DNA of 64,000 nt from Butyrivibrio fibrisolvens (GCF_023206215.1 NZ_CP065800.1:1922001-1986000), one strand, 5' to 3'; positions 8,867 to 18,822 are shown, numbered from the stretch's first letter. The notes: generated by a model from the letters alone, not told the origin. Program-made: numbers and translations.

Positions 8867-10780
8867 ATGAGTGTTGGGTTCAAAAAACGCATACGCACAG
8901 CACTGATAGCGATCTTTATGCTATTGGTTTTATGCATGACAATTCAATATTTTAGTATTACTGCTTTTAATTCGACCAAGCATACTTTTAGTAGTATGGA
9001 TAAAGGGATGAGTGATGAGATGTCTGATGAGACTTCAATGGACATCCATTATAGAGGAAATAATACTTCTACATGGATCAAAAGGGACATGGATATCTAT
9101 GGGATAATATCGGATGTCCGTGTATACAATGGATCTTCTAGTGTTATAAGCTCATGGACGCTCAGAGTTAATATCAAAGGGCCATGTTATATTAATCAGT
9201 TCTGGAATGGTGATGTAGAGATACACCAGCATGTGGGCAGGGATGATGAAGTAATCCAGACTTTGAATCTTGCCAATTATGACGAGAAGGAGATCAAACT
9301 TGATTATATTATCAATGAGTCTGATCTATTGATTCCACTTGATGAAGGTGATTATTTTGTCTACTATCCTGAGGAAAGTATGCGTGAGATGCCTATAAAA
9401 TCAGGGGATGAGACAGTAGTTGGCTTTATCATGTACTATGATGATAATATTGATCTTTCAGATTACACCTTTTATTACTATTTCAGTAGAAGTTATTTTG
9501 AAGGTCCTGTTTTCCTTATTATCTGTCTTCTTCTTGTATGGGAGTTCTTTGCATTTGGAATGTATCTTACAGCCATGTATGTATATAGAAAGGCTGACAG
9601 GGAGATGGAACTTCGTAAGTCCGGCCTTTCGAGCATGTCAGGACTTTATACTATCATTTATATAGTAGATCTTATTGAGGATAAGATCATACCTGTAAGT
9701 TACCCTGAAGGGCTTGATAAGATCCGTCCCAGAAACCTTGGCGCCAATGATCAGTTCAAGAATCTCTACAAGCTGGATGCTGTTGAGTCTTACATAGAAC
9801 CTTTGATGGAATTTGGCAATCTTAAAACCCTCCCCAAAAGGATGGAAAACAGAAACAGTATATCAATTGAATATGTAAGTAAAAGGTTTGGCTGGAGCAG
9901 AATCAGATTTATCAATATGGATACAGGTTCTGACAGGCCTGTAGAAAAGGTTCTATTCACGATAGAACAGATTAATGAAGAGAAAAAAGAGATAGACAGG
10001 ATCTTAAGTCAGGTCGAGCAGGCTGAGTCTAAGAGCCGTGTAAAGAGCGCTTTTCTTGCCGGTATATCAAGAGAGATCAGAACACCTATAACCGTGATGC
10101 TCAAACTTACAGATCTTATTGTGAATCGCAGTAATGATGATCTTATCAGATCATATGCCAAATCTGTTATAAGCTCCGGCAAAGTCCTTATGGCAGAAGT
10201 TAACAGCGTTATAGATTATTCAAATCTTGAAGCCGGTGAACTTGAACTTACCCCGGCAGATTATTCATTAAGAGGATTTCTTGATGAGATGTATGAGCTG
10301 ATAATGCCGAGGATCAAATATAAAGGAATAGAATTCCAGGTAGATATAACTGATACTATTCCTGATAAGATGCATGGCGACAGCGTCAGACTTATGCAGA
10401 TACTGATCACACTTATAATGTATACCTTAAGTCGTAATAAAACAGGCGGTATCAGACTTGGTATATTTGGTAAAGTTACAGATGAAAGAAAAGTTCATCT
10501 GCTAATATCGGTCAAGGAGATAGAGTCTTCGCGTAGAATTGATGAAAAAACAAGGTCTTATCAGAAGTACATGCAATCTGAAGGTGGACTTCCTCCTGAA
10601 AAAGAAAATGAAATAAGTATAGATCTTGTACAAGGCCTCTTGCAGGCTATGGGAGCTATTCTTAATGTTTCAGATACATATGGAGATGGTAATGACTATT
10701 ACTTTGAGATCGATCAGGAGATAGTCGAAAGAAGCCCTATTGGACAATACAGCCTTAGAGAAAGTGAGATAACCTGGTAA
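8867..10780 (+). CDS. Membrane-anchored degenerate histidine kinase with carbohydrate-binding-like ectodomain
   Basis: A 637-residue protein. TM1 is at about 10-28. An outside domain of ~170 residues has a spacing resembling CBM2 cellulose-binding modules (NGSSSVISSWTLRVNIKG, then FWNGDVEIH). TM2 is at about 213-238. The inside part has a HisKA-like helix pair, but the H-box reads SREIRTP: the phospho-accepting His is Arg402. The ATPase region is also degenerate, with no N-box Asn in QILITLIMYTLS and no DxGxG. It is therefore probably a signalling scaffold that cannot autophosphorylate. Its stop is immediately followed by the HD-GYP gene's ATG. The CBM2 match is by eye only. Confidence 0.75.
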   Translation: MSVGFKKRIRTALIAIFMLLVLCMTIQYFSITAFNSTKHTFSSMDKGMSDEMSDETSMDIHYRGNNTSTWIKRDMDIYGIISDVRVYNGSSSVISSWTLRVNIKGPCYINQFWNGDVEIHQHVGRDDEVIQTLNLANYDEKEIKLDYIINESDLLIPLDEGDYFVYYPEESMREMPIKSGDETVVGFIMYYDDNIDLSDYTFYYYFSRSYFEGPVFLIICLLLVWEFFAFGMYLTAMYVYRKADREMELRKSGLSSMSGLYTIIYIVDLIEDKIIPVSYPEGLDKIRPRNLGANDQFKNLYKLDAVESYIEPLMEFGNLKTLPKRMENRNSISIEYVSKRFGWSRIRFINMDTGSDRPVEKVLFTIEQINEEKKEIDRILSQVEQAESKSRVKSAFLAGISREIRTPITVMLKLTDLIVNRSNDDLIRSYAKSVISSGKVLMAEVNSVIDYSNLEAGELELTPADYSLRGFLDEMYELIMPRIKYKGIEFQVDITDTIPDKMHGDSVRLMQILITLIMYTLSRNKTGGIRLGIFGKVTDERKVHLLISVKEIESSRRIDEKTRSYQKYMQSEGGLPPEKENEISIDLVQGLLQAMGAILNVSDTYGDGNDYYFEIDQEIVERSPIGQYSLRESEITW

Positions 10781-12514
10781 ATGATTACTTCCTTTTTTGG
10801 TATACTTCTGGTAATATCTGTGCTTGTAATACTATACATGGCACAGAAAAACTATGAAAACATTGATATCTACTACTGGACTCTGGTAATCCTGGTTCCT
10901 GTTGTGGTTCTTGGATACTGGCTTAAGACTAGAGTTACAACAGTAGAAGGGGCCAAGCTGTGCTTTTGTTTTATCTATATCGACAGTACAGTTTTACTTA
11001 CTGCAGTGATCTTTAATATCATGCGTTTTATGGGAATCGCAGTTAAATCCTGGATCAAGCTTGTAGCTTATATAGTCGGCTTTGTGCATTTGTTCATTAT
11101 ATGGCTTTGTTTTGATAACGATCTGTATTATAAGAATGTGACGCTGATAGATACAGGACTTGGTACTGCTACTAAGATGGTTAATGGTCCTTTGAAGATT
11201 GTTCACTGGATTTATTTGATCCTTGTTCTTGGCATTATTATTGCCCTTATGATAATGGCTATTGTGAGAAAAGGAACTTATTCCAGAAGGACACTGACCC
11301 TCTATTCACTTCTTACAGGAGTTGGAATTCTTGTATATATTATTGAGTCAATTCTTGATGTTGATTTTTCTAACCTTCCGGCTCTTTATGTTACGGCAGA
11401 TATACTTATTGCACTTAATTATGATCACGCGCATACACATGATATAGCATGTCTTATCTCTGAACAGCAGAAATATCACGGGACTAAGGGCTATGTTGCG
11501 TTTGATCTTGACAGGAACTTTCTTAGCTGTAATTCTAAAATCTATGATTTTGTTCCGGAATTAAAAAAGCAGGTAGTTGATGAAAATCTTCCGCCTGATA
11601 GTGAACTTCGAAGCATTTTTTACAGTCTTATAGATGATTACAGAAGAGATTTCAAAAATGTTAAAAAATTCGACCATGACGGCAGGATATGTCAGTGTGA
11701 GATTTCTGAGTTTTCTATAAGAAAAGACGGAAAAGTGCAGGGATATCTTTTTGATATAGATGATGTTACAGAAGAAGAAAAGGTTCTTCAGGTCATGAAG
11801 GACTATAACACGACACTTAACAAGGAAGTTAAGATTAAGACTGAAAGTATCAAGAATATTCAGGAAAAAGTAGTCCTTGGCCTTGCTAATATGGTCGAGA
11901 ACCGAGACAACAATACCGGAGGTCATGTTAAGAGAACCAGTGATCTTATCAAGATAGTTGTTAATGAAGCCAAAAGGCAGGGTGTATACAGTATATCCGA
12001 ACAGTATGCGGAAGATATAGTAAGAGCTGCACCTATGCATGATATAGGCAAGATCACTATTGAGAATTCTATTCTATGTAAACCCGGGGATCTTACCAAA
12101 GAAGAGTTTAATATCATGAAGACGCATTCTGTTAAGAGTGGCGAATTCGTTAACCTTATCTTAAAGGGCGTAGAAGAGAAGCATTTTGTGGACGTTGCAT
12201 ACAATGTAGCCAGGTATCATCATGAAAGGTGGGACGGAAGAGGCTATCCGGAAGGCCTTGTAGGCGAGATGATACCTCTGGAAGCAAGGCTTATGGCTAT
12301 AGCAGATGTATATGATGCTCTTGTAAGTCAGCGTTATTACAAAAAGGCTCTCAAGTACGAAGAAGCTGCCAAGATCATGGTTGAAGGCATGGGAAGTCAG
12401 TTTGATCCCAATATGTTGAGCGTTTTCCTTGGTTGCAGGCATGAACTTGAAGAATACTATATGGATATTCAGGAAGATCTCGATGCCCACGATGAGAAGC
12501 TTCTGATTAGCTAA
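10781..12514 (+). CDS. 7TM-PAS-HD-GYP cyclic-di-GMP phosphodiesterase
   Basis: A 577-residue protein with about seven N-terminal membrane helices (1-225, like the N-terminal 7TM sensor module of histidine kinases), a PAS-like domain (about 240-350), a short coil and an HD-GYP domain. The catalytic motifs are intact: HDIGKI near 419 and HHERWDGRGYPEGL near 480. HD-GYP enzymes degrade c-di-GMP to GMP or pGpG. The gene starts on the base after the stop of the degenerate kinase, so the two are translationally coupled and probably form one sensory unit. Confidence 0.9.
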   Translation: MITSFFGILLVISVLVILYMAQKNYENIDIYYWTLVILVPVVVLGYWLKTRVTTVEGAKLCFCFIYIDSTVLLTAVIFNIMRFMGIAVKSWIKLVAYIVGFVHLFIIWLCFDNDLYYKNVTLIDTGLGTATKMVNGPLKIVHWIYLILVLGIIIALMIMAIVRKGTYSRRTLTLYSLLTGVGILVYIIESILDVDFSNLPALYVTADILIALNYDHAHTHDIACLISEQQKYHGTKGYVAFDLDRNFLSCNSKIYDFVPELKKQVVDENLPPDSELRSIFYSLIDDYRRDFKNVKKFDHDGRICQCEISEFSIRKDGKVQGYLFDIDDVTEEEKVLQVMKDYNTTLNKEVKIKTESIKNIQEKVVLGLANMVENRDNNTGGHVKRTSDLIKIVVNEAKRQGVYSISEQYAEDIVRAAPMHDIGKITIENSILCKPGDLTKEEFNIMKTHSVKSGEFVNLILKGVEEKHFVDVAYNVARYHHERWDGRGYPEGLVGEMIPLEARLMAIADVYDALVSQRYYKKALKYEEAAKIMVEGMGSQFDPNMLSVFLGCRHELEEYYMDIQEDLDAHDEKLLIS

Positions 12515-12602
12515 GTGTGTTATTGCGATATATCTGCAATGTGGCATTTGGATATTAATAACAGGCAGGTTCAGAGAGGATTATCTGATACCTGTTCATA
12601 CG

Positions 12603-12642
12603 AAAAAGCATGTTAGCTGTTTATGGCTATACATGCTTTTTT
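12603..12642 (+). terminator. Intrinsic terminator after the HD-GYP gene
   Basis: An 11-bp stem AAAAAGCATGT / ACATGCTTTTTT extended by AGC/GGCT pairing; six T at the end of the right arm and more Ts after. About 90 nt past the stop at 12514. Confidence 0.8.
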
Positions 12643-12713
12643 ATTGTTTGAGATAAAAATATAATTTCCCCCTTTTATTTATAGAACATGTGTGAGATAA
12701 TCTTAATAGCAAT

Positions 12714-12733
12714 AACGGGACACGTGTACCGTT
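12714..12733 (+). promoter_or_regulatory. Candidate operator palindrome upstream of the GH3 gene
   Basis: A 20-bp near-perfect palindrome: AACGG, then ACACGTGT in the centre, then CCGTT, with one mismatched pair. It lies 43 bp before the GH3 start. Symmetry and position fit a LacI/GalR-type repressor site; the regulator is not in this window. Confidence 0.45.
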
Positions 12734-12776
12734 ATAAAAACAGGATATTATTTTTTATGCAGGAGGTTACTTCAAT

Positions 12777-15299
12777 ATGGGGAAGTTTTATGCACTTACA
12801 TCTGATGAAGTTACATCATTAGAAAAGGAGAATCAGGCTCTTGTCAGATCACTTGCCGGAGAATGCATGGTTGTTTTGGAAAACGATGGTGCACTACCGC
12901 TTGGTAAAGAGGAAAGAACCATAGTTTTATATGGTAGCGGTGCAAGAAATACAGTAAAAGGCGGCACCGGATCAGGAGATGTTAACTCAAGAGAGGTTAT
13001 TAATATCTATGAAGGTCTTAAAGCTGAAGGCTTTAATATCCTTTCTGATGACTGGCTTGACAGATATGATAAAACTCTTGAAGATGCTACAAATGCGTAC
13101 ATGGCGGATATTAATGAAAAGGCAGCCAAACAGCATGTTCCGCCTATCATGATAATGTTCTCTACACCTTTTGTAGCTCCGGATGAAGAGTTGATAACAC
13201 AGGTCAAAGATGCTGATATCGCTATATATGTCATAAGCCGTAATTCCGGAGAAGGTGCTGACAGATATGATGTCAAGAAGGATTATGAGCTTGATGATAA
13301 TGAGGTCAAGAATATACAGTTTCTTGCAGCAAATTATAAAAAGACCATCGTACTGTTAAATACAGGTGGTGTTATAGATACTAAGGTTCTGAGAAATACT
13401 GATGGAATAAATGCAGTGATGATCGCAGGCCAGATGGGTAATATCGGCGGCAATATCGTCAGCGATGTTCTTACAGGTAAGTCGATTCCTTCCGGAAAGC
13501 TTACAGATACATGGGCTGAGAATTATAGCGATTATCCATCATCAGCTACTTTCAGCCATAATAATGGCAATATAGATGATGAATATTATACAGAAGGTAT
13601 ATATGTTGGCTACAGATATTTTGATACTTTTGGTATAAAGCCCGCTTATTCATTTGGTTATGGTAAGGGCTATACTGATTTTGTTTATGAAGTTGATGAT
13701 GTAATTGCTAATGAGAAGAAGGTATATGTATCTGTAACAGTTACTAATACCGGATCAAAGTATGCAGGACGTGAAGTTATCCAGGTTTATGTAACTTCTC
13801 CTGAAGGCGGTATCGATAAGCCTTTCAAGGAACTTAGAGGATTTGCTAAGACAAGTCTTCTTGGACCTTCACAAAAGGAAACTGTAACTATAACTTTTGA
13901 TACAGCCAGCATGGCTTCTTATGATATAAACAGAGCTTCTTATGTACTTGAAAAGGGACAGTACATCATAAGAGTCGGCAACAGCTGTGATAATACAAGA
14001 CCTGCAGCAGTTCTTACTCTTGATAGAGACGTTGTGACAGTTAAGTGCAGGAATCTTTTTGGACTTGATGAAGCTGTAGAAGAGATAAAGGCTCCAAAGA
14101 GGGAGAAAGAAGACATAAGTGGTCTTAAGGAGATCGCATTAGACAGCTCAAAGTTTACAACATCCGTGATCGAGTATCAGATTGACAGACCTGTTCTTGA
14201 AGATAAACGCAGCGGCGAAAAGCTTACAATGGATGATGTAAAATCAGGCAATGCTACCTTGAAGGAACTTGTAGCGCAGCTGACGCTTGAAGAGATGGCA
14301 AATCTCTGCGTAGGACTCTTTGATCATAGTGCAAGTAATGTAGTAGGTTCTGCATCAGGATCTGTCGTAGGCGCAGCAGGAGAGACTATAGGAATACCTG
14401 ACAGGAAGATCATACCTACAGTTAATGCTGATGGACCTGCAGGACTTAGACTACAGCCTCACTTTAAGACAACTGCTGATGGTCAGGTTCTGCCAGGCGG
14501 AGAAGTTTTTGGAATGTCCCGTAACCCGTTCCCTGATGATACACCAGCTGATGCTATCGATTATTATCAGTACTGCACAGCAATTCCGATTGCATCTACT
14601 CTTGCACAGTCATGGGATATGGAACTTATAGAGAAGATGGGTCATATTGTAGGTATAGAGATGCAGCAGTTCCATGTGCATCTGTGGCTTGCTCCCGGTA
14701 TGAATATCCACAGGAATCCTCTTTGCGGACGTAACTTCGAGTATTATTCTGAAGATCCGCTTATTGCAGGATCATGTGCAGCAGCTGATACTAAGGGTGT
14801 TCAGAGCTTTGCCGGTCAGGGAACTACTATAAAGCACTTTGCAGCTAACTCTCAGGAAGACAACCGTATGTACAATAATGCACATATTTCCGAAAGAACC
14901 CTCCGCGAGATCTATCTCAAGGGATTTGAGATTGCTGTTAAGGATTCACAGCCCCTGTCTGTCATGACATCCTATAACCTTATAAATGGTATACATTCTG
15001 CCAACAGCAAAGACCTCCTTCAGGGAGCACTTCGTGACGAGTGGGGATTTAAGGGCTTTGTAATGACAGACTGGTTCTCAAGTCAGGATGCAAGATCTAT
15101 AGGACTTGCTCCTGCCAATGTTAAGTATGACTGTGCATCAAGCCCTGATTGTATCAAGGCCGGCAATGATGTTCAGATGCCGGGAAGTAAGCAGAATGTT
15201 GACGATATTATAAAGGGCGTAGAAGATGGCAGGATCACTCTTGGAGATGTACAGTTCTGCGCACTGAACATACTTGGCGTTGTAGCCAAATGCGAATAA
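12777..15299 (+). CDS. bglA: Beta-glucosidase, GH3, permuted domain order
   Basis: An 840-residue GH3 enzyme in inverted order. It opens with the alpha/beta sandwich domain (about 25-245, ECMVVLENDGALPL), then a fibronectin-III-like domain (about 270-430), and the catalytic TIM barrel comes last (about 505-840). Barrel motifs include NADGPAGLR, GRNFEYYSEDP and KHFAANSQEDNR, with nucleophile Asp765 in FVMTDW. The same swap is known from Butyrivibrio fibrisolvens BglA and Ruminococcus albus. No signal peptide, so it probably splits imported cello-oligosaccharides in the cytoplasm. ATG 12777 follows AGGAGG. The bglA name rests on architecture only. Confidence 0.93.
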   Translation: MGKFYALTSDEVTSLEKENQALVRSLAGECMVVLENDGALPLGKEERTIVLYGSGARNTVKGGTGSGDVNSREVINIYEGLKAEGFNILSDDWLDRYDKTLEDATNAYMADINEKAAKQHVPPIMIMFSTPFVAPDEELITQVKDADIAIYVISRNSGEGADRYDVKKDYELDDNEVKNIQFLAANYKKTIVLLNTGGVIDTKVLRNTDGINAVMIAGQMGNIGGNIVSDVLTGKSIPSGKLTDTWAENYSDYPSSATFSHNNGNIDDEYYTEGIYVGYRYFDTFGIKPAYSFGYGKGYTDFVYEVDDVIANEKKVYVSVTVTNTGSKYAGREVIQVYVTSPEGGIDKPFKELRGFAKTSLLGPSQKETVTITFDTASMASYDINRASYVLEKGQYIIRVGNSCDNTRPAAVLTLDRDVVTVKCRNLFGLDEAVEEIKAPKREKEDISGLKEIALDSSKFTTSVIEYQIDRPVLEDKRSGEKLTMDDVKSGNATLKELVAQLTLEEMANLCVGLFDHSASNVVGSASGSVVGAAGETIGIPDRKIIPTVNADGPAGLRLQPHFKTTADGQVLPGGEVFGMSRNPFPDDTPADAIDYYQYCTAIPIASTLAQSWDMELIEKMGHIVGIEMQQFHVHLWLAPGMNIHRNPLCGRNFEYYSEDPLIAGSCAAADTKGVQSFAGQGTTIKHFAANSQEDNRMYNNAHISERTLREIYLKGFEIAVKDSQPLSVMTSYNLINGIHSANSKDLLQGALRDEWGFKGFVMTDWFSSQDARSIGLAPANVKYDCASSPDCIKAGNDVQMPGSKQNVDDIIKGVEDGRITLGDVQFCALNILGVVAKCE

Positions 15300-15358
15300 T
15301 AAAGAGCTGATCAGTATAGCAGTATAAAATGTATACTTTTTGACACTGAGTACAAAAA

Positions 15359-15400
15359 AGGCATCCGGATTCAGAGCATAACTCTGAACTTCGGATGCCT
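15359..15400 (-). terminator. Terminator of the CmpB-like gene (also faces the GH3 gene)
   Basis: Nested stems AGGCATCCG/CGGATGCCT and TTCAGAG/CTCTGAA. On the minus strand the hairpin is followed by six T, so it mainly ends the leftward gene at 15532; on the plus strand the tail is weaker. It sits between two convergent genes. Confidence 0.8.
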
Positions 15401-15531
15401 ATTATTAGTGTACTTTACATCGCTTCTTTATGATAAATCAGCACACCTGATACAGTTTCAGATGTCTTTTTCATCAGTCTGTGTATCAACTGATTCAAGC
15501 GGATATCCTACAGATATTTTCAATATTCTTA

Positions 15532-16221
15532 TTATTTTTCTTTGTTTTCAGAAGTGAAGCTGTAGATATTTTTGATAAGATAAGTCTGTTTGGGGCTTAG
15601 CTTAGGAACTCTTTTCATGACAGCTTCTTTTATGGCATTGCCACCGTGCTCTTCAATGTATCTGCCGGCAGCATTCTTGCGTTCTATAGCTTCGTGCTCG
15701 ATATCTTCCATGAGTTTATTAAGATCGGTTATGTTATTGATGGAAAGAAATGTATCACCTCCGAGGAAGCCTGCAAGGAAAATAGCGATCACTGTTGCAG
15801 GTTCTGAAGGTATTGAGTCTACAAAGTTGATTATAGGAATAATAGCACCCGGAAGTAATATAACTCCGGCCAGTCCAAAAGCTATGGAACAGGACAAGCA
15901 TATCCTTCCGTGAATGTTTAGCGGTATTGTAGAATAGTCCCACCATCTTGCGCCAAAGAATTTCTCTAATACAAATGATGTCAGGTATTCGAGAATGGCA
16001 GAACTTATCATACATACAAAGAAAAGTTTAAATGGACTACCAATAAATGGCCCAAACAAGGCTGCTGCGATATTGGCGCCAAATCCGTATATGGGACACA
16101 ATGGGCCATACAGAAAGCCTCTGTTATCGAATTTGCCGGATAAGACTGTATACAGAACTGATTCCCATAGCCATCCGCAGAAGCCGAATATTACAAATTT
16201 AATTACAAATGCTGCAAACAT
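15532..16221 (-). CDS. Multispanning membrane protein, CmpB / putative ABC-transporter type IV family
   Basis: A 229-residue protein with about five membrane segments. It starts FVIKFVIFGFCGWLWESVLYTV, has the conserved GFLYGPLCPIYGFG block and RWWDYSTIPLNIHGRICL, and ends in a charged cytoplasmic helix. This set of motifs defines the family usually annotated as putative ABC-transporter type IV (CmpB-like); its role is unknown. It is the only leftward gene between two rightward sugar units and has its own terminator. Confidence 0.8.
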   Translation of the reverse strand: MFAAFVIKFVIFGFCGWLWESVLYTVLSGKFDNRGFLYGPLCPIYGFGANIAAALFGPFIGSPFKLFFVCMISSAILEYLTSFVLEKFFGARWWDYSTIPLNIHGRICLSCSIAFGLAGVILLPGAIIPIINFVDSIPSEPATVIAIFLAGFLGGDTFLSINNITDLNKLMEDIEHEAIERKNAAGRYIEEHGGNAIKEAVMKRVPKLSPKQTYLIKNIYSFTSENKEK

Positions 16222-16744
16222 AATGTTACTCCCTCATCAAAACGTGATAAAAATATACCGCTGTATATTATACATGATAAACAGATTAAAAAAATAGTAT
16301 ATATCTAATCTGTAAGTCAGGTATTATATTATAGGTAATAGAAAATGGTTAATTTGCCCTTTAAAAGTGCTTTAGACACATACATCATAATATATATCGG
16401 GAGTATGTGTTATTTTTCTGATAAAACGTAAAAAATAGCAGATGAAATGAACTGTTTTCCTGAAAACTGCCGGTCTGATATACTGTAATGGTCAAAAAGA
16501 ACTTTCAACATCTGTCTCATAATGTCCTTATAAATTGTAAGGATTATAAGTGGCAAGTACACTGCACCGTGATAGCGCAGCACTGTAACAGAGCGAAAAA
16601 ACGTTAATTTACATATAAAAACGTGCATCATAATTGTAAAATATGCTGAAAATGGATACTAGATATTGAAAATAGGTACCCATTAATATAATAATTAATA
16701 GCTCTGAATATAAATAAGCAATAAATGCAGGGGAGATATACTCA
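16222..16744. other. Intergenic region between divergent genes
   Basis: 523 bp without a convincing gene. It holds a weak hairpin at 16376-16410 (ACACATAC/GTATGTGT, 19-nt loop, T-rich tail), an inverted repeat at 16525-16543 (TCCTTA/TAAGGA) and the promoter at 16666-16692. A 73-codon leftward ORF at 16410-16631 has no homology that I recognise and no ribosome site. Confidence 0.5.
16666..16692 (+). promoter_or_regulatory. Candidate promoter of the sugar ABC cluster
   Basis: TTGAAA at 16666-16671 and TATAAT at 16687-16692, spaced by 15 bp, which is short. The consensus -10 makes it the best candidate for the transcript that starts with the msmK-like gene at 16745. Confidence 0.4.
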
Positions 16745-17788
16745 ATGAATATCAGAATAGAGAACCTTACTAAGGCTTACGGCGATTTCAAAGCTGTAGA
16801 CAACATGAATCTGACGGTAGGAGACGGACAGCTTGTCGGACTTCTTGGACCATCAGGTTGTGGCAAGTCTACAACTCTTTTTATGTTAGCAGGTCTTACA
16901 CAGGCTACTACAGGTCGAATTTTCTTTGGCGATAAGGAAGTAACAAAAGTTGCTCCTGAAGATCGTGGAATCGGTCTTGTATTCCAGAACTACGCCTTAT
17001 ATCCACATATGACAGTTGAAGACAATATCATGTTTCCTTTGATCAACCGTAAGGTTAACAAGCAGGAAGCTAGAAAGATGGCTTATGAGATGGCTGAGCT
17101 TGTACAGATTGAAAAGCTCTTAAAGCGTAAACCAAGTGAACTTTCCGGTGGTCAGCAGCAGCGTGTTGCTATTGCCAGAGCTCTTGTTAAAAAGCCTGAA
17201 GTACTTCTTCTTGATGAGCCTTTATCAAACCTTGATGCAAAGCTTCGTGTAGAGACAAGAGAAGAGATAAGACGTATTCAGCAGGAAGTTGGTATTACAA
17301 CTATCTTCGTTACACATGATCAGGAAGAGGCTATGAGTATCTCTGATCAGATCGCTGTTATGAAGACTGGTGTTGTTCAGCAGTTTGATGTACCTCAGAA
17401 TATGTATCTTAATCCTTGCAACAGATTTGTTGCTACATTCCTTGGAACACCTGAGATCAATATCATCGATGTAGAAGTTTCAGGCGGAGCTATAAGGTGC
17501 GGCGATGTAGTACTTAGAACAGGTGTTGATGTTAAGAACGGAACATATAAGGCAGGTATCCGTCCTGAGTCATTCACTCACAGAGGAGACGATCACAAGT
17601 ACAGCGTTAATTCAGTTCGTATGATCGGTAGAGACCTTCTTCTTCATCTTGATATGGCAGGAGGAGATGTTCGCGCTATTACTCATTCAGGTCAGTCCAT
17701 TTCCGCTGGTGATACAGTTGAGTTCTCAATAAGAGAATCTTCAATCATCTTGTTTGGATCAGATGATAAGGTTATAGGTAAATTCTGA
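16745..17788 (+). CDS. msmK: Sugar ABC transporter ATPase, MalK/UgpC/MsmK family
   Basis: A 347-residue ATPase for CUT1-type sugar importers. Walker A GPSGCGKST (about 38-46), Q-loop FQNYALYPHM, signature LSGGQQQRV, Walker B VLLLDEPLSNLDAKL and the H-loop FVTHDQEEAM are all intact. The C-terminal TOBE region (about 240-347) is short. MsmK-type ATPases can serve several importers at once. It is followed by two permeases and a binding protein, with a hairpin gap (17807-17838) before the first permease. Confidence 0.92.
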   Translation: MNIRIENLTKAYGDFKAVDNMNLTVGDGQLVGLLGPSGCGKSTTLFMLAGLTQATTGRIFFGDKEVTKVAPEDRGIGLVFQNYALYPHMTVEDNIMFPLINRKVNKQEARKMAYEMAELVQIEKLLKRKPSELSGGQQQRVAIARALVKKPEVLLLDEPLSNLDAKLRVETREEIRRIQQEVGITTIFVTHDQEEAMSISDQIAVMKTGVVQQFDVPQNMYLNPCNRFVATFLGTPEINIIDVEVSGGAIRCGDVVLRTGVDVKNGTYKAGIRPESFTHRGDDHKYSVNSVRMIGRDLLLHLDMAGGDVRAITHSGQSISAGDTVEFSIRESSIILFGSDDKVIGKF

Positions 17789-17806
17789 TTATAATATTTT
17801 GAATCT

Positions 17807-17838
17807 GTGACTTATTGATCTGCGAGTCAATGAGTCAC
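17807..17838 (+). repeat. Intercistronic hairpin between ATPase and permease genes
   Basis: GTGACT and ATTGA pair with TCAAT and AGTCAC around an 8-nt loop. There is no T tract, so it is more likely an RNA processing or stability element than a terminator. Confidence 0.5.
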
Positions 17839-17936
17839 CACTTCAAAAAGTGAAATAAACAAGAAGCTGACATGTGCGTCTATGAATAAGATCATGAGCT
17901 TGTCAGTACATTCGTATCCGGATTGGGAGATCATTT

Positions 17937-18809
17937 ATGGAAAAGAAAAGTATGAAGGGTTGGCTTTATCTGTTGCCGGCTTTAATTATAATTACAGTGT
18001 TTACACTGTATCCTCTTGTAAAGGCATTTAGCATGAGTATCATGCTTAATTATGACATGGTACACAATACCTTTACAGGGTATGGCTTTGATGCTTATCA
18101 GAAGGTTCTTACTGATAAGACATTTCACAAGGCTTTGCTTAATACAACTATCTATTCTATTGTAGTTGTTCCTTGTTCTATTATTCTTTCACTTTTAATT
18201 GCAGCCATGATCAATGGCACTAAGAAGACCAAAGGTCTTTTTCAGACTATATATTTCCTTCCTTACGTTACCAGTGTTATCGCTATCGGTATTGTATGGA
18301 GCTGGATCTATAACAGTAGATATGGTCTTTTGAACAGCATCATGGGATTTTTTGGAATGGAGCCTATTCAGTGGCTCAACAAGCCGAAGTATGCACTTCC
18401 TGCACTTATCATTTTTGCAGTATGGAAGAGTATGGCTTTCAATATCATGGTATTCCTTGCAGGTCTTCAGACTATTCCAAAAGATGTATATGATGCAGCC
18501 AAGGTTGACTCAACTCCAAGATGGAGAGTATTCCTTCGTATCACAGTTCCGGGTATTGCACCTATGATCGTTTATTCCTACATCATGGGAATAATCAGTG
18601 CATTTAAGGTATACAACGAGGTATATTCACTTTATGGTGGCAAGGCAGGTCCTGCTAACAGCGCTATTACAGTCGTTTATTATATCTGGCAGAAGTTCTA
18701 TCAGAGCTTCAAATATGATGAAGCAGCCGCTGCAGCAGTTATTCTGTTCTTTATCATTTTGGCATTTACAATGGTTCAGAAACTTGTTCGCAAATTGATG
18801 AGTCGATAA
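17937..18809 (+). CDS. Sugar ABC transporter permease, MalF type
   Basis: A 290-residue CUT1 permease with six membrane segments. Its coupling (EAA) loop reads YDAAKVDSTPRWRVFLRITVPGIAPM, the docking site for the MalK-like ATPase. It starts MEKKSMKGWLYLLPALIII, typical for the short-N-terminus MalF branch. It forms the translocation pore with the MalG-type partner 13 bp downstream. The substrate is probably an oligosaccharide, unspecified. Confidence 0.92.
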   Translation: MEKKSMKGWLYLLPALIIITVFTLYPLVKAFSMSIMLNYDMVHNTFTGYGFDAYQKVLTDKTFHKALLNTTIYSIVVVPCSIILSLLIAAMINGTKKTKGLFQTIYFLPYVTSVIAIGIVWSWIYNSRYGLLNSIMGFFGMEPIQWLNKPKYALPALIIFAVWKSMAFNIMVFLAGLQTIPKDVYDAAKVDSTPRWRVFLRITVPGIAPMIVYSYIMGIISAFKVYNEVYSLYGGKAGPANSAITVVYYIWQKFYQSFKYDEAAAAAVILFFIILAFTMVQKLVRKLMSR

Positions 18810-18822
18810 AAGGGGCATTACT

